Assembly: GCA_016758965.1 (NCBI GenBank)
Contig: JAEPRB010000155.1
Location: 1-64,000, forward strand
Reading direction: 5' to 3'
Length of the DNA: 64,000 bases
From: Circinella minor
Lineage: Eukaryota > Mucoromycota > Mucoromycetes > Mucorales > Lichtheimiaceae
Below, piece by piece: positions 26,501 to 40,536 of the stretch; the first letter of the stretch is position 1; the number at the start of each line of letters is the position of its first letter. The position numbers and the translations under genes are program-made. The notes under the pieces are model-generated. The model saw nothing but the letters and a program-made list of their open reading frames with translations. It ran no database searches and was not told the origin of the DNA.

Positions 26501-29500
26501 TTTTGGGCATCAAGGGTAAACCAAATTCAACACCTTCTAGAGAACGAATGAATCGTGCTTGTTTCGATAAAGTTTCCGAATTAGTTCAAAATGGCCATCA
26601 GGTGATGGTCTTTGTTCATGCACGTAAAGAAACTGTCAAGACTGCACAAGCATTGCGTGAAGAAGTGGCAGCTGAAGGAATATCAGGTAAAAAAAAATCA
26701 TTTTGGTTTTCTCTTTCCAAAAATTGTTGTATAATTGTTGTATACCCATCAAAATAACCTAACTTAATATCATGATTAGAATATTTCGATTGTTCACTTG
26801 AGAGCAAGTTTTCGAACTATAAGAGAGAAGTTGCTAAATCACGGAACAGGGAATTGAAAGAATTATTTAATTTTGGTTTTGGTATGCATCATGCTGGTAT
26901 GCTTCGTTCCGATCGTACATTGACTGAACGCATGTTTGCTGATGGTGTACTTAAGGTAAAAAAAATTAATAGTGATTGATTGATTGATTAATTATTATTT
27001 ATATTATCAATGATATAAACGGTTGGTAATACTTTGGTGTTAACAAAAAGGTAACATTTACAATATATAGGTCCTTTGTTGTACTGCTACTCTTGCCTGG
27101 GGTGTCAATTTGCCAGCTTATGCTGTTGTTATTAAAGGCACTCAAGTTTACGATTCGCAAAAGGGTAGTTTTGTGGATTTATCAATTCTCGATGTTTTGC
27201 AGATCTTTGGTCGTGCTGGTCGTCCACAGTATGAATCCCAAGGTGTAGGTTATATCTTGACTACTCATGATCGACTTGGACATTATATCTCGGCTATTAC
27301 TCAGCAGCATCCCATTGAATCAAAGTAAGCTTTATTTCTTTCTTTCAAAATCCAAGCTTCTCCCATCGTTCTCAGTTATATAGGAATAACCGTATATTAA
27401 CATTAATAATTTATTTTACAAAGGTTTATCGAACATATTGCAGATAACTTAAATGCTGAAATTTCACTTGGCACTGTAACGAATGTTGATGAAGCCGTCA
27501 CTTGGTTGAGTTATACCTATCTCTATGTACGTATGAAGAAGAATCCTATGGTTTATGGTATGGATCATTCTGAACCTGTTGAAGATCCTTTACTTGGTCG
27601 CAAGCGTCATGATATTATTGTTTTGGCAGCACGGAGACTTGCCAAATGCCAAATGATTATTTTTGATGAAAACACAGGCTACTTGACTTCCAAGGATCTC
27701 GGTCGTATTGCATCCAATTTTTATATTCGACATACCAGTATTGAAATTTTTAATGACTTTATGAAACCACGTATGACTGAAGCTGATGCATTATCTATGA
27801 TGAGTTTAAGTTCAGAATTTGACAATATCAAGTCTCGAGATACTGAACACAAGGAATTAAAGGGACTTTTGGATAATGCGTGCGCATGTGATATCAGGGT
27901 AAAAAAAAGAATGAGGCTACTTATTTTATTCAAAGATATATACAAATTAGTGCACTAATCATTTGAACATTATAAATTAATATACATATATATTAGGGCG
28001 GTACCGATTCAACTCATGGCAAAGTTAATATTCTTTTACAAACGTATATTTCCAATGCACGCATTGATGATTTTGCCCTGGTTTCCGATTGTGCTTATGT
28101 TGCACAAAATGCAGGTCGTATTGCTCGTGCATTATTTGAAATTGCATTGAATCGAAATTGGGGTCCCACGGCTCATGTTCTATTGTCTATCAATAAGGCC
28201 ATCGAAAAACGTATGTGGACATTCCAACATCCACTCCATCAAATGGGATTACCACCAGATATTCTTGGCAAACTTGAAGCACGCACGCATGAAGTTTCCA
28301 TTGAAGAAATGCGTGATATGGAACCGGCAGAACTTGGTGAGCTTGTTCATCACAAACGTATGGGACCTACCTTAACACGTTGTGTGGATCAATTCCCTAT
28401 GTTACTATTGGATGCTCGTATTGCACCTATTACACGCAATGTTTTAAATGTTGAGTTGACTATTACTCCTGATTTTGTTTGGAATCCACGTGTTCATGGA
28501 TCTGTTGAACCGTGGTGGATTTGGGCCGAGGATTCAGAAAATGTTGAAATTTATTATTCAGAATACTTCCTGTTACATAGAAAAATGCTTGGGGAACCTA
28601 CCAAGATCATGTTTACTGTTCCTCTGGTTGAGCCTTTACCTTCTCAAATTTATATTCGGGCCGTATCAGATCGTTGGTTGGGTGCCGAGACTATCCTACC
28701 TGTATCGTTCCAACATTTGATTTTACCACAGTTGACGCCGCCACATACGGATTTACTTGACCTCCAACCCCTTCCTATTTCTGCACTTCAAGATGAGGTC
28801 CTTGAAGGAATTTGTGCCAAACGCTTCACGCATTTCAATCCAGTACAGACTCAAATCTTCCATACTTTATATAACACTGATCATAATTCTCTTGTTGGTG
28901 CGCCTACTGGTTCTGGTAAAACAGTTGCGGCCGAGTTAGCAATGTGGTATGTTTATAAACAGATAGGGTAAAACGAGTGTATAAAAAAAGTCGTTGGTTA
29001 CTAATATATTTAAATGATCTATTTTTATATATATTTTAGGTGGGCCTTCCGTCAACATCCTGGATCCAAAGTTGTTTATATTGCACCTATGAAGGCACTT
29101 GTTAAGGAGCGTGTTGCTGATTGGAACAAACGATTGACAGGTCCCATGAAGAAGAAACTGGTGGAATTGACGGGTGATGTTACACCAGACTTAAAGACCA
29201 TTGAAGCTGCTGATATTATTATTACTACCCCTGAAAAATGGGACGGTATTAGTCGTAGTTGGAAGACACGTAGTTATGTACGACAAGTTTCGTGTGTGAT
29301 AATTGACGAAATCCATTTGCTGGGTAGTGACCGTGGACCTATTCTAGAAGTTATTGTATCACGTATGAACTATATTGGATCACAGCTGGAGCGTAAAGTA
29401 CGTATCGTGGGTCTTTCGACTGCGTTGGCCAATGCACACGATTTGGCAGATTGGCTCGGCATTGATAAAGTTGGTCTATTTAACTTCCGACATTCTGTTC

Positions 29501-31678
29501 GTCCTGTACCGCTCGAAATTTATATTGATGGGTTCGCTGGCAAGCATTATTGTCCACGCATGATGACTATGAATAAACCTACTTATGCTGCTATCAAGAC
29601 ACATTCACCGACACAGCCTGTTATTGTTTTTGTTTCGTCGCGTCGACAAACCCATCTTACCGCCCAAGACTTGGTCGCTTATTGTGGTATGGAAGACAAT
29701 CCTCGTCAATGGTTACGTATAGAAGAACATGAACTTGAGGATTTATTGGATCGAGTTCATGATGAATCACTAAAAAATGCACTTGCTTTTGGTATTGGTC
29801 TCCATCATGCCGGTTTAACCGAAGATGATCGTCGTATTGTTGAAGAACTTTACTTGACATTTAAGATTCAAATTCTGATTGCAACAAGTACACTTGCATG
29901 GGGTGTCAATTTACCAGCTCATTTGGTTGTTATCAAGGGTACTGAATATTTCAACTACAAGATCGACCGTTATGCCGACTACCCGATTACTGATGTATTA
30001 CAAATGATGGGTCGTGCGGGTCGTCCACAATTCGATAATACTGGTATTGCTCGTGTTTTTGTCAAGGATAGTAAAAAGAACTTTTTCAAGAAATTTTTAC
30101 ACGAGCCATTCCCGGTTGAATCTAGTTTACATAAGTTTATGGATGACCATATTAATGCTGAAATTGTTGCGGGTACTATCAAAACCAAACAAGATGCAAT
30201 GGATTATTTGACATGGACGTACTTTTATCGACGACTTCAACAGAACCCCACATATTATGGATTGGATGATATGACACAACGGGGCGTGGATACGTTCTTG
30301 TCTGATACAATTAATGCAGTAACCAATCGTTTGGCCGAGTCTAATTGTGTTGAAATTGAAGAAGATTTTGAATTGATTCCATTGATCGCTGGTCGTATTG
30401 CATCATATTATTATCTTCGTCACGATTCTGTTCGACATTATAGACAAAAATTGACCAAGGATACTGAAATTGATGAGATCCTAGATATCATGAGTAATAC
30501 ACCTGAATATGGAGAGCTACCCGTGCGATGTAACGAGAATTTGTTGAACACTGAGATCGAGAAATATATTCCATACATGGTTAAGGGTGCTCGTGAAATG
30601 CATACTCCACAGACCAAGGCATATGTGTTAACTCAAGCACATATTTGTCGATTAGAATTACCTATTTCGGATTATATTACAGATCAAACGACTGTTTTGG
30701 ACTCTACCATTCGTTTCTGTCAAGTAAATATAGAATCAATCATTTTTAATATAATTAACATATTATGTTCTTATTGTTTATTCATTATTGTTCTTATTAT
30801 TGTGTATATAGGCTATGATTGATGTTGCTGCTGACGCCGGTTATTTGACTACTTCTTTGAAAATTATGAACTTGTTACAATGTATTAAACAAGCACGTTG
30901 GCCGGAAGAATCGACTTTGTTAACATTACCAAAAATTAAACCCAGTATGCTCAAAGATATTCGATTCAAGGTAATAAAATGGCAGTTTTGTTTGTTGACT
31001 TGTGATTCTTGAAAAATTAACGCCTTTTCTTTTTGTTATATAGAACAAAACATTGAACTGTTTAGCCCAACTTACTCAGTTTTCAGAAAAACAAATTAGA
31101 GATATCTTTAGTAGGGTATCTGGACTTTCCTCAGAAAATGTCAATGAGGTAAATATCATAGCAAAACAGTTGAGAATTTTATAGAAGCCTTTTTACTGAC
31201 ACATAATCTTTTTTTTTATAAAAAAAATATGATACAGATCCAGCGTGTTGTTTCACGCCTACCAATAATGGATGTGAAAACCACAATTCAATCTAAAAAA
31301 CCATATTTGATTCCGGAAACATCCTATAAGATTCAAATTCAACTTCAACGTGTTGGTTTATCTGGTAATAACGGTAAAAAGAAAACACCAACTCATGATG
31401 GACGTGTCTATGGTAAATTTCCCAAACCACAATATGAATCATGGTGGTTAGTAATGGGAGATGCCGATACGGATGATCTTTTGGCTCTTAAACGTATCAG
31501 TATGCGAAATGGACCAAACGAAACATTAACCAACAAGGCCACAACTCATATTACATTTGATACCCCTGTACGACTTGGAAAGCATCGCTATACATTGTAT
31601 CTTATTAGTGATGGATATTTGGGACTTGACCAACAAATTGATATTGACTTTGAAACAAGAGTGGATTTAGATTCATAG
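23577..31678 (+). CDS. slh1: Slh1/ASCC3 ribosome-splitting Ski2-like helicase
   Basis: Twenty-one exons (first 23577-23802, longest 29040-30723, last 31238-31678) give about 2077 residues, between yeast Slh1 and human ASCC3 in size. Two complete helicase cassettes follow the Brr2/Slh1 plan. Cassette 1 has Walker A APTGAGKT (about 406-413), DEVH (528-531), SATLPN and a GRAGRP motif VI. Cassette 2 has APTGSGKT (about 1267-1274), DEIH (1371-1374) and STALAN. Each is followed by a winged-helix/Sec63 unit ([20 protein letters not shown] in the first). [13 protein letters not shown] in cassette 2 and the N-terminal NWLLQQCYDYI favour Slh1/ASCC3 over Brr2. Slh1 is the motor of the RQT complex that pulls mRNA to split collided ribosomes ubiquitinated by Hel2, upstream of Rqc2. 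Both ATPase sites look intact. The kinship with Brr2 is the main alternative. Confidence 0.95.
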
Positions 31679-32993
31679 ATGATTTTGCTATGCAAAGCAT
31701 ACTCTGTTAAAAAAACATAATAGCAGTAAAACAATATAAGATGTAAATATTGATTTAAGAAAATCCAATAAATGAGAGTTCATATGTTTCTGTTTTATTG
31801 TAAGCTATCACTTTTATAAACTGTGCATATTTGCTTATATATCCTGCATGTTTCATTCTTCTTCTTTTGAAATACATAAAATTGTACGTTCAAAGATACT
31901 GAAATATCCAGCTCTAGTTTCATTGCTGATATAATCAACAGTACCTTCACATTAAAATCCAAGATCTTTATATAGTAGTTTTTGTGTCTCAATTATTTTG
32001 TTAGGCGGTGAATATGATTTTATAAAGGTTCAAATAACAAGTAGTGCATTTTATCTATTATTGCAAACTTGAACAATTTCAGTTCAAATGAGACCTTGAT
32101 GTTACTTGTTCCACGGTTATCAAAAAACGATGGTTCAGAACAAATACGTATAAAAAAAAGGTCTCAAGCATTACCATGGATGAAAATAACAATGGGGTTG
32201 AATGACGAAAGAGTTAGAAATAGAGCTGTATCATTGTTAGTTGCTTATGAAAACAAAAATACAATATGTAATGAAAAGATATGCCAAGAAAATATGGATA
32301 TCTAAAGATTTAATTATAATACAATGATTGTAAATAGATTTATATAACGCGGATAAACTATCGAAACATACGTTATGGGAATCTTTTAAATAACAATTAT
32401 TAAAGGCCTAGGTCGGCAAATAATAACATTGGTTGTTGAGACAAGAAATATATTTGGATTCATGAAGTTAATTGCTTTTTTGGTTGTTTTTATGTTTATT
32501 ATGTATATTATAGACATAGTATATAAAAAGTTACACGCTGGTTACGACTAGATAACTGAAAGAAAAAATGCATATACAAAAAATGTGTGTTGCTCATAGA
32601 ACAAAAATAATATGTAAAGAGAGGGTTTTGAAGAAAAATGGGGGAGGAGAAGGAAGAGAAAAAAATAGACAGGGCATGAGAAAATGCGTAATAATAATCT
32701 ACAACATAGAAATAACAAATGTTTGTCCTTTTGAAAAATAAAAGGATGTGCAGATAATGGTCATATGTAAAATAAAACTGCTACGTAAGCAATTTTGTTC
32801 AGAGTGAGAGAGAGTGAAGGTTGAGAGAAAAAAAACTCAGGAGGTTTTAAGTATGTTCGGGAGAGAGAAAGGTAGGAGAGAGAAAGATCGGGAAAAGAAG
32901 ATAAATTCGTTGAATGGTAATTAATGAAAGAAGAGTAAAGAAATTAAATGTTAAAAAAGAAATTATTAAAAATTATAATAAAAGAAAAGCTTT
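31679..32993. other. Convergent intergenic region, slh1 / GAPDH
   Basis: AT-rich to 32.6 kb, then GA-rich (32630-32950), with AATAAA near 31768 on +. A 78-codon frame at 32069-32305 has no recognisable family and starts inside untranslated sequence. Nothing else is supported. Confidence 0.6.
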
Positions 32994-34359
<1,366 letters not shown>

Positions 34360-34775
34360 GTTTGATATAGTTGTTATTTTGTTTCGTTAAAATTTAAAAG
34401 AGTAAAAGTAAAGAGTTTATAAAATTGAAGTAATTGTTTTTTAAAGGGCGTATATCAATTTTTTTTGTTGTTTCGTAAAAAGAGTTTCTTTCTGGAGTCG
34501 TTACAGAAAGATATATAAAAAGGTTTGTTTTGTTTTTTAAAGTCGTAAAATTGGGGGAAAGGGTCGTTAAAATTTTCTTTATAAAAAGGTCGTTACAAAT
34601 ATAAAATTCTTTAATAAAAAAAGAATGATATAAAAAAAAGCTTGTTTGCTTAAATAAGTTTGTTTGAAGTGCTTGGAAGGGTTTTTTTTCTTGAACTTGA
34701 TAAAAACAAGATCCAAAAAAAAAAGAAAAGGAAAAAGTTGGTTATGAGGAAAAGAGCAATTGCAAGATTATAATG

Positions 34776-34785
34776 CCTTTATATA
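34776..34785 (-). promoter_or_regulatory. Candidate TATA box for GAPDH
   Basis: On the minus strand this reads TATATAAAGG, preceded by GGG. It lies about 420 bases before the ATG, so transcription from it would give a long leader. A weaker TATA-like site is at about 34511. Position makes this tentative. Confidence 0.4.
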
Positions 34786-37361
34786 CCCTACAAAGAAGAA
34801 CAAAAAAAAATTTTTTTCTTTGTGTAATCCAAGCTATTACTGATGTCTCTCAAACATACTTTTTGTTTATCAGTATTTCTCGGGGGACTCAGGGAGATAG
34901 GAGGTACGTAAAGAAAAAAAAGCAGGAGGTTTAAGTGAAGTAGTACATATTGAAAAGGGGGAATTAAGAGAGGCGTTTTCCTGTCTCCCCAAAACTTTAA
35001 CTGATTTGCTGTTTTGGCGCGCGATGATCATGCGGTTTCGTTTCGCCTTCTCAATTGTAATACCTTTTTCGTGTGTCCAGTGTCTATATTGTTTTTGTCA
35101 TACCATTTAACCCCTTTTTTATCAATTTTTTTTTTATTCATTAACTCCTCCTCCGTTTTGAAGCATGTTTCATATGTACAATACATAACGTCATTTTCGA
35201 CAATAACAAAAAGAAAAAAATGGCGGTGGTAGTGGAAATGGCGGAGCTTTATGGCTGTTACGGCAACAAAAAAAAAGCATTCGACCACGAAGTACGAAGT
35301 ACGAGACTACGTAAAAAAAAAGGAACAACGGATATGGCTAAACCATTTAAGTTTCGTTTACATGGGAATATTAGAAACGTAACGGTGCTCCTGAACTTCC
35401 CGTGTAGAAAAAATAAAAATAAAATGGTACATTTGATGCATCTCCTGTTTCTTTTGATTTACTTTTTTTTTTGTTGACGATATTTTAAACGTTAAAATAT
35501 ACGTACATCTCTCTTCCTTTTTCTTTTTTAGTCGGCATATATTGTAGATTTAGGCAGTTTTTTTTTCTTCAAAGTTTAAAAAAAAATCGTAAGACTAGAG
35601 AATATATATATAATGCGAGCGGGGATATTATAAACTTTTGCTGCTATTCTAGGCCTTTTTTTTTTTGCATGATAATCTTATAAAACAACAATAAATAATT
35701 AAGGTTGACTCGTTAGTATACATATATTCTCAATAGGTGTGTTTTTCTTATTCTAAAGATAGCATGCCAGTCTGTATAACACGCCACAAAAAAAAACTTG
35801 TTTTTTTTTTCTTTTTAACAGTAATAAAACCCTTATTTTGGGGCAATTATATTCTTTATTGATGTTTGTGTTTGAATATTTTTGTAAATATGTAAGAAAA
35901 AAAAAGTTACAAAGTTGGCCATTAATAAAAGAATATAGTTTGAGTCCATGAATGCAAATAGTCAATATATTATTAAATAAAATGGATCATTATTACAAAA
36001 TTTATTTACACATTAAAAGAGAAAGACTTCTTGCGAAGGATGCAAAGGATAGCTTTTTTAAGAAAAGCATTTGTACAGCAGCATCATGGAGATACAACAA
36101 TAGGAAAAATATCGTATTATTCTTGAGATGACAATGATCGATATTTTAAGAATATAATTTTTTTCTTTATTTGATTAAAGTTCTGTATTATGCACAAAGT
36201 TATGCTTGTGTTCTGCTGAAAGTAAAAGTTCAATGATGTGATAAATTCAGGTACAAAGACATAAACATTCGATTATACATAATTTCAAAAAACCTTATAA
36301 TAATCAATAATAAATTAATCTTATCTCCATGTGAGCCAATACAAATACTAGATTAACAACTTACATCTTTCGTATTTCAAAACAAGAAAATCTTTATTTT
36401 TTTGCATTTAACTTGTGTGCACGTTTTTTGTATGACTGGCTAGTATTAAACCAACTATATATTACGTTCTTATTACTGCATCGAATGTTATGTTCAACAA
36501 TTAGGAGTGCAATAAATGGACTATGAAATACTTTCTTTTAATTCACATGATGGATTAATAACAATGATTATTATGAATAACCGGATACGTAGGAATAGAA
36601 CACTTAAAAGTGATATGATCATTTATCATACTTTTAATATTCTTGTTAGATGGGTTATTTTCTTGTTCTGTGTGTATTCCTGATCACTAATAATTTTATA
36701 TGTTTGAACATATCAAGCAAGGATAAATGTCGACAATATGTATAAAATATTATTATTATTATTGCACTATCGGTCTGAAAAAGTGTTTAATTATTACTGT
36801 GTTCGATTTATGGTACCCAGTGCCGCTATAATATACTATGAATAGAAAATTTAACAAATACTGAGAAACTATTATTGTGAATTAATACTCTTCTGCCAAG
36901 CATCTGGGTGCTGAAGAATTTGAGAGTATTGATAAATTGCAACGTTGACTGTATATGAATGAGAATGAGTTTTACACCGGAAAAAAAAAATAAGAATCGA
37001 TAATAATGCCATATGAATGCCGAAGATGGAAAACTGATTGTCAAAATCGAAAAATCGAAAAATACACAGTACAAACATTTATAATAACACCGAAGAAAAA
37101 AAACTTTTCAGAATACAAAAAAAAAGTATGTTTCAATTGTAGCCTTAAGCTTGCTTATTTGAACATTATCAATGAAAAGGATTAAACGCGGTTTAAGTAT
37201 ATGCTAGAATACTACAAAACTATAAAGAGAGATGGGCGTCAAGAGTTTAACATTTAGGTTGAATAAAGCTCTTGGTCCGCTATTTAATGGAATAATAAGT
37301 AAACTTGCTGTATAGACATATCAAGCTTTATCAGCATCAAAACAAAATAACGTTTTTTTTT

Positions 37362-37409
37362 AGCTAAGGCTGGTGGGTAAAATAAATATATGATTTCACC
37401 AGCCTAGCT
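37362..37409. repeat. Hairpin-forming inverted repeat
   Basis: AGCTAAGGCTGGTG (37362-37375) and CACCAGCCTAGCT (37397-37409) are reverse complements except for one bulged A, with a 21-base AT-rich loop. A T run precedes it. It could be a mobile-element remnant or an RNA structure; no gene flanks it closely. Confidence 0.6.
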
Positions 37410-37881
37410 ACCTTATTATTGATATGTACATATAAGCTACCGCTCCAAGTATAACACATATATCAATCCTATACATTTGTTCTGCCAATATAAGTGATGG
37501 CGATTATTACGTATCTTGAAAAAATACCGACAGTAAAAGAATTATCATACTTGGTTCACCTATGTATTCCAGGAAAGAGGCTACTTATAGACAGGCACTT
37601 CAATATATAAATTAGTCTTTGATAAAAAGGCATCAAAATTATGTATTGTATATTATATATTATACCATCTCATCAGATAAAACATTGAGAGCATATAAAT
37701 ATAGTGGAGCAGCAAATGTGTACTGTGATCACTATTACATAAGTTGACTTACCAGACATATAATAGCTCATTGAGAGAAAGCCAAAAGCACCCAAGTACA
37801 GTACAGTATAGGCTGAAGCAGCAGAAAATAAAGAGCAATGAGAATTATTATGCTTACGTAATTGTCCCCTTGCTAACTATA

Positions 37882-38027
37882 AGTGAAAGGTAATTTGCCA
37901 TATCAAAACCTATATTTACATCAATTATAAGTCTTCTGAACTTACCATTTACATAACTAGCCGTATTATGTATCAAGAGTTGCTAGCAATTCGTATACAC
38001 TGATATCTAAGCATATTACCTTTCACT
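37882..38027. repeat. Inverted repeat pair, possible MITE remnant
   Basis: AGTGAAAGGTAAT at 37882-37894 recurs as its exact reverse complement at 38015-38027, with weaker similarity extending several bases either side of both arms. The 146-bp unit has no coding content. The size and structure fit a miniature inverted-repeat element, but no clear target-site duplication was found. Confidence 0.4.
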
Positions 38028-38471
38028 ATTAGATATTTTTCATTGCCTACGCATATTAATTTTTGTTCATCATTTATTTTCTGCGAGTCGTGCTAAAAAT
38101 GTAACTATAGCTGTCAAGTTCTTCATAGTCGCTTACTATTTTGGTTCGTTTTTGATCGTGAGTTTAATAAAGTAAAATAGGATTGCTAATTCCAACAATA
38201 TGTTTACCATCAGATGTGACCATTCGGAAAAAGACGATTTTACGATTTTTAGAAGCTAAACTTTAATAAACCGATTGTTTTATTTTAGGGATACAACATT
38301 TGAAAATGCCAAAAAAAAAATACACACATCTGAGTGTCATAGAATATTTCATCACCAAAATATATAATGTACTCATAATTTGGTGCCTGTATTTTTAGAT
38401 CAATAAAGACCTATTCGTTTCAGAGGGAAAGTATTACGTACTTCCCGCTTACTGTCATTGTTTGCAAAATA

Positions 38472-39836
38472 CAGTAGTCTCTCATTAAACTGGTATTTTG
38501 CTAAACTGAAACATTATTTTTTTATATACTCGGTAGAATACCGGAAATTTGGTAAGTCTGTATCTGGTGAACCTGCGCAAATATTTACCTTATTTATAAC
38601 AGTCATTTATTATTACTATTTTGTACGTATACGTAATTTCACTTTTATTAGTAATATAAACTTTCCTAAGCGTCATTTTAGCGCGTTCCTTTGTTTTCAA
38701 TTGCTTGATTCTTTTGGGTACGTAGTAAATAAAAGTATTTAAATTGTCCTTATCAAGAAGAAGTCTAGAAACATACATTGTTGGCAATAATATTTTTTTT
38801 TTTTTTTGCAAATTTCATACCTAGGCATGCTTTTTTTAGCTCTTGATGTGCCTGTTCTTTATTATTTAATATGTGATTCTGCTGTTGGTACAGTTTATCT
38901 TTATACTGTACATTTAGACAACTGCTCATTATGCTCTACATTAATATTATACATATTTTGCTATCAATTAATTCAATTGTTCACCCATTTTCAATAATCT
39001 ATCAATGCTATCATTTTATCACTAGAAGCTAAAACCACAGTAACAAGACTATTTTAAACAATTAGCTGAATTACATGAACAGTCATCTTTTTATCTTGTA
39101 GAGCTTAATCTAATCATATGTATGTTTTATAAGCTCTAGCTAAGTCTCAAAAATTCGTTAAACCGGTATTTTTTTTAAACTGGTACATATCCTCACATTT
39201 TGAGAGTGCTGGTTTAACGAAAAATTACTGGATAATGAAAGACATCGATAATAATAATAATAATATACAAGCAGAAAACATATTATAGAACTGTTTGTAT
39301 CATGATGATTACTTTCCGTCTTTTTTTTAGTCAGCTTACATATAATTAAAACTCTCACCGAAAATTTCACTGGGCTTATCTTATGTACAATGTTGTGATT
39401 GATAGAGCGAGAGGTTATAGTATGGATGGTAAAAGGAAGTGGATCAAATCTACTGATGCTTAGTTACTCTGAGCAACCATTAAAGATAATAGAGCTACTA
39501 CATCAGTCAACCTCCGCTTTTGCACCTCCCGCTTTTGCAAATCTCCCGGTTCTGCACCATTTGTTTTTGGAAATGTTAAGAATACTTAATGAAATCCCAA
39601 CTTGCAACTTGCATCAAGGTTTTTGGGCGAGTTGCGCTAATCGGAAGTAAGCTGTATTATAATTTAATAACTATGTATAGTATTCTTATGAATCATTATC
39701 CAAATATGGAAATACCCAAAGAATAATTAATGAGATACCGTATTTAAATATATATTAAGTCTCGCTTGTTGCAAGTCTTCGGTTCTGCAACAAAAAATCA
39801 GGAAATCTTAGGTGTGCAAAAACCAGAGATTGACTG
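38472..39836. mobile_element. Probable decayed pogo/Tigger-like DNA element
   Basis: The left edge reads TA-CAGTAGTCTCTCATTAAAC and the right edge, on the minus strand, TA-CAGTCAATCTCTGG: a TA duplication followed by CAGT and a shared CTCT block, as in pogo/Tc1-type elements. The motif TTAAACTGGTATTTTGC (38484 onward) recurs as TTAAACCGGTATTTTTTT (39158 onward), followed by an inverted copy GGTTTAACG at about 39212. Another internal direct repeat is GGTTCTGCA (39549 and 39781). AACCGG-type ends are common in this superfamily. No intact transposase is visible, so this is a non-autonomous or degraded copy, perhaps nested. Confidence 0.45.
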
Positions 39837-40536
39837 TACTTTTTGTTATAGTTACTACAGAAATTATTAAACTAAGTGTTTGAATAGACATATTTAGTAT
39901 TATACAATATTTTGTTTATATATTGACAGCAATTTGAATAATATCATGAATAAGTAAAGGGATCGAAAAATCACATCCTACTCACTTTAAGGATTACGGA
40001 TAGCAAACTTGTGCAATTTTGTAAGACCGCTAGAACCATTAAACCGGGAAGAACACTCATTATCTGTAAAAGATATAAAAATTATTTTTACCATAGTATT
40101 GGATGATGTAACCGGCGAATAATACTAAATGGTAACTCGTTTTTCTAATCTCAGCCCACACTATCCATTCCCAGGATTTTCTTCCAAATTCATATGCATA
40201 ATAAATGTCGGCATAGAAGAGAGGAAGTGAAAGACAATAATAACTATATTATGGTAATTTGTGCCAAAGATAATCTCAAATCTGAATAATTCATTTTTAT
40301 TGACATAGCAACTATGCTACTTGGAAAACAAACATAAATTGATGAATGCGTCAGAGTGTATTATGAAAATTACATACAAAGGAGAAATAATAAGCCCGTT
40401 TTACAAAAGTAAATTAAAAAAACAAGGTTTACGTATTACGCATTATACTCGTAACTTTTTCCCTCCCGAACGAGTCTCTTTCTTTTTTATTTTCCCATTC
40501 TTTTTCTTCCTTGTAAACATACAGAATATTATAAAT

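Larger units (their letters stand above)
34360..40536. other. 6.2-kb gene-poor region
   Basis: It contains the GAPDH promoter (to about 35 kb), then AT-rich sequence with no recognisable gene. Within it are a hairpin (37362-37409), an inverted repeat pair (37882-38027) and a probable decayed pogo-like element (38472-39836), all listed separately. Frames above 60 codons lack family similarity and are interrupted. Confidence 0.6.

Noticed and set aside
23577..31678. Assignment of the large helicase to Brr2 (spliceosome)
   Set aside because: Brr2 shares the double-cassette plan, but the second cassette keeps intact APTGSGKT and DEIH motifs and [13 protein letters not shown] resembles ASCC3/Slh1; length also fits Slh1/ASCC3.
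32069..32305. 78-codon frame after slh1
   Set aside because: No recognised domain, no promoter signal, and it lies in the AT-rich convergent 3' region.
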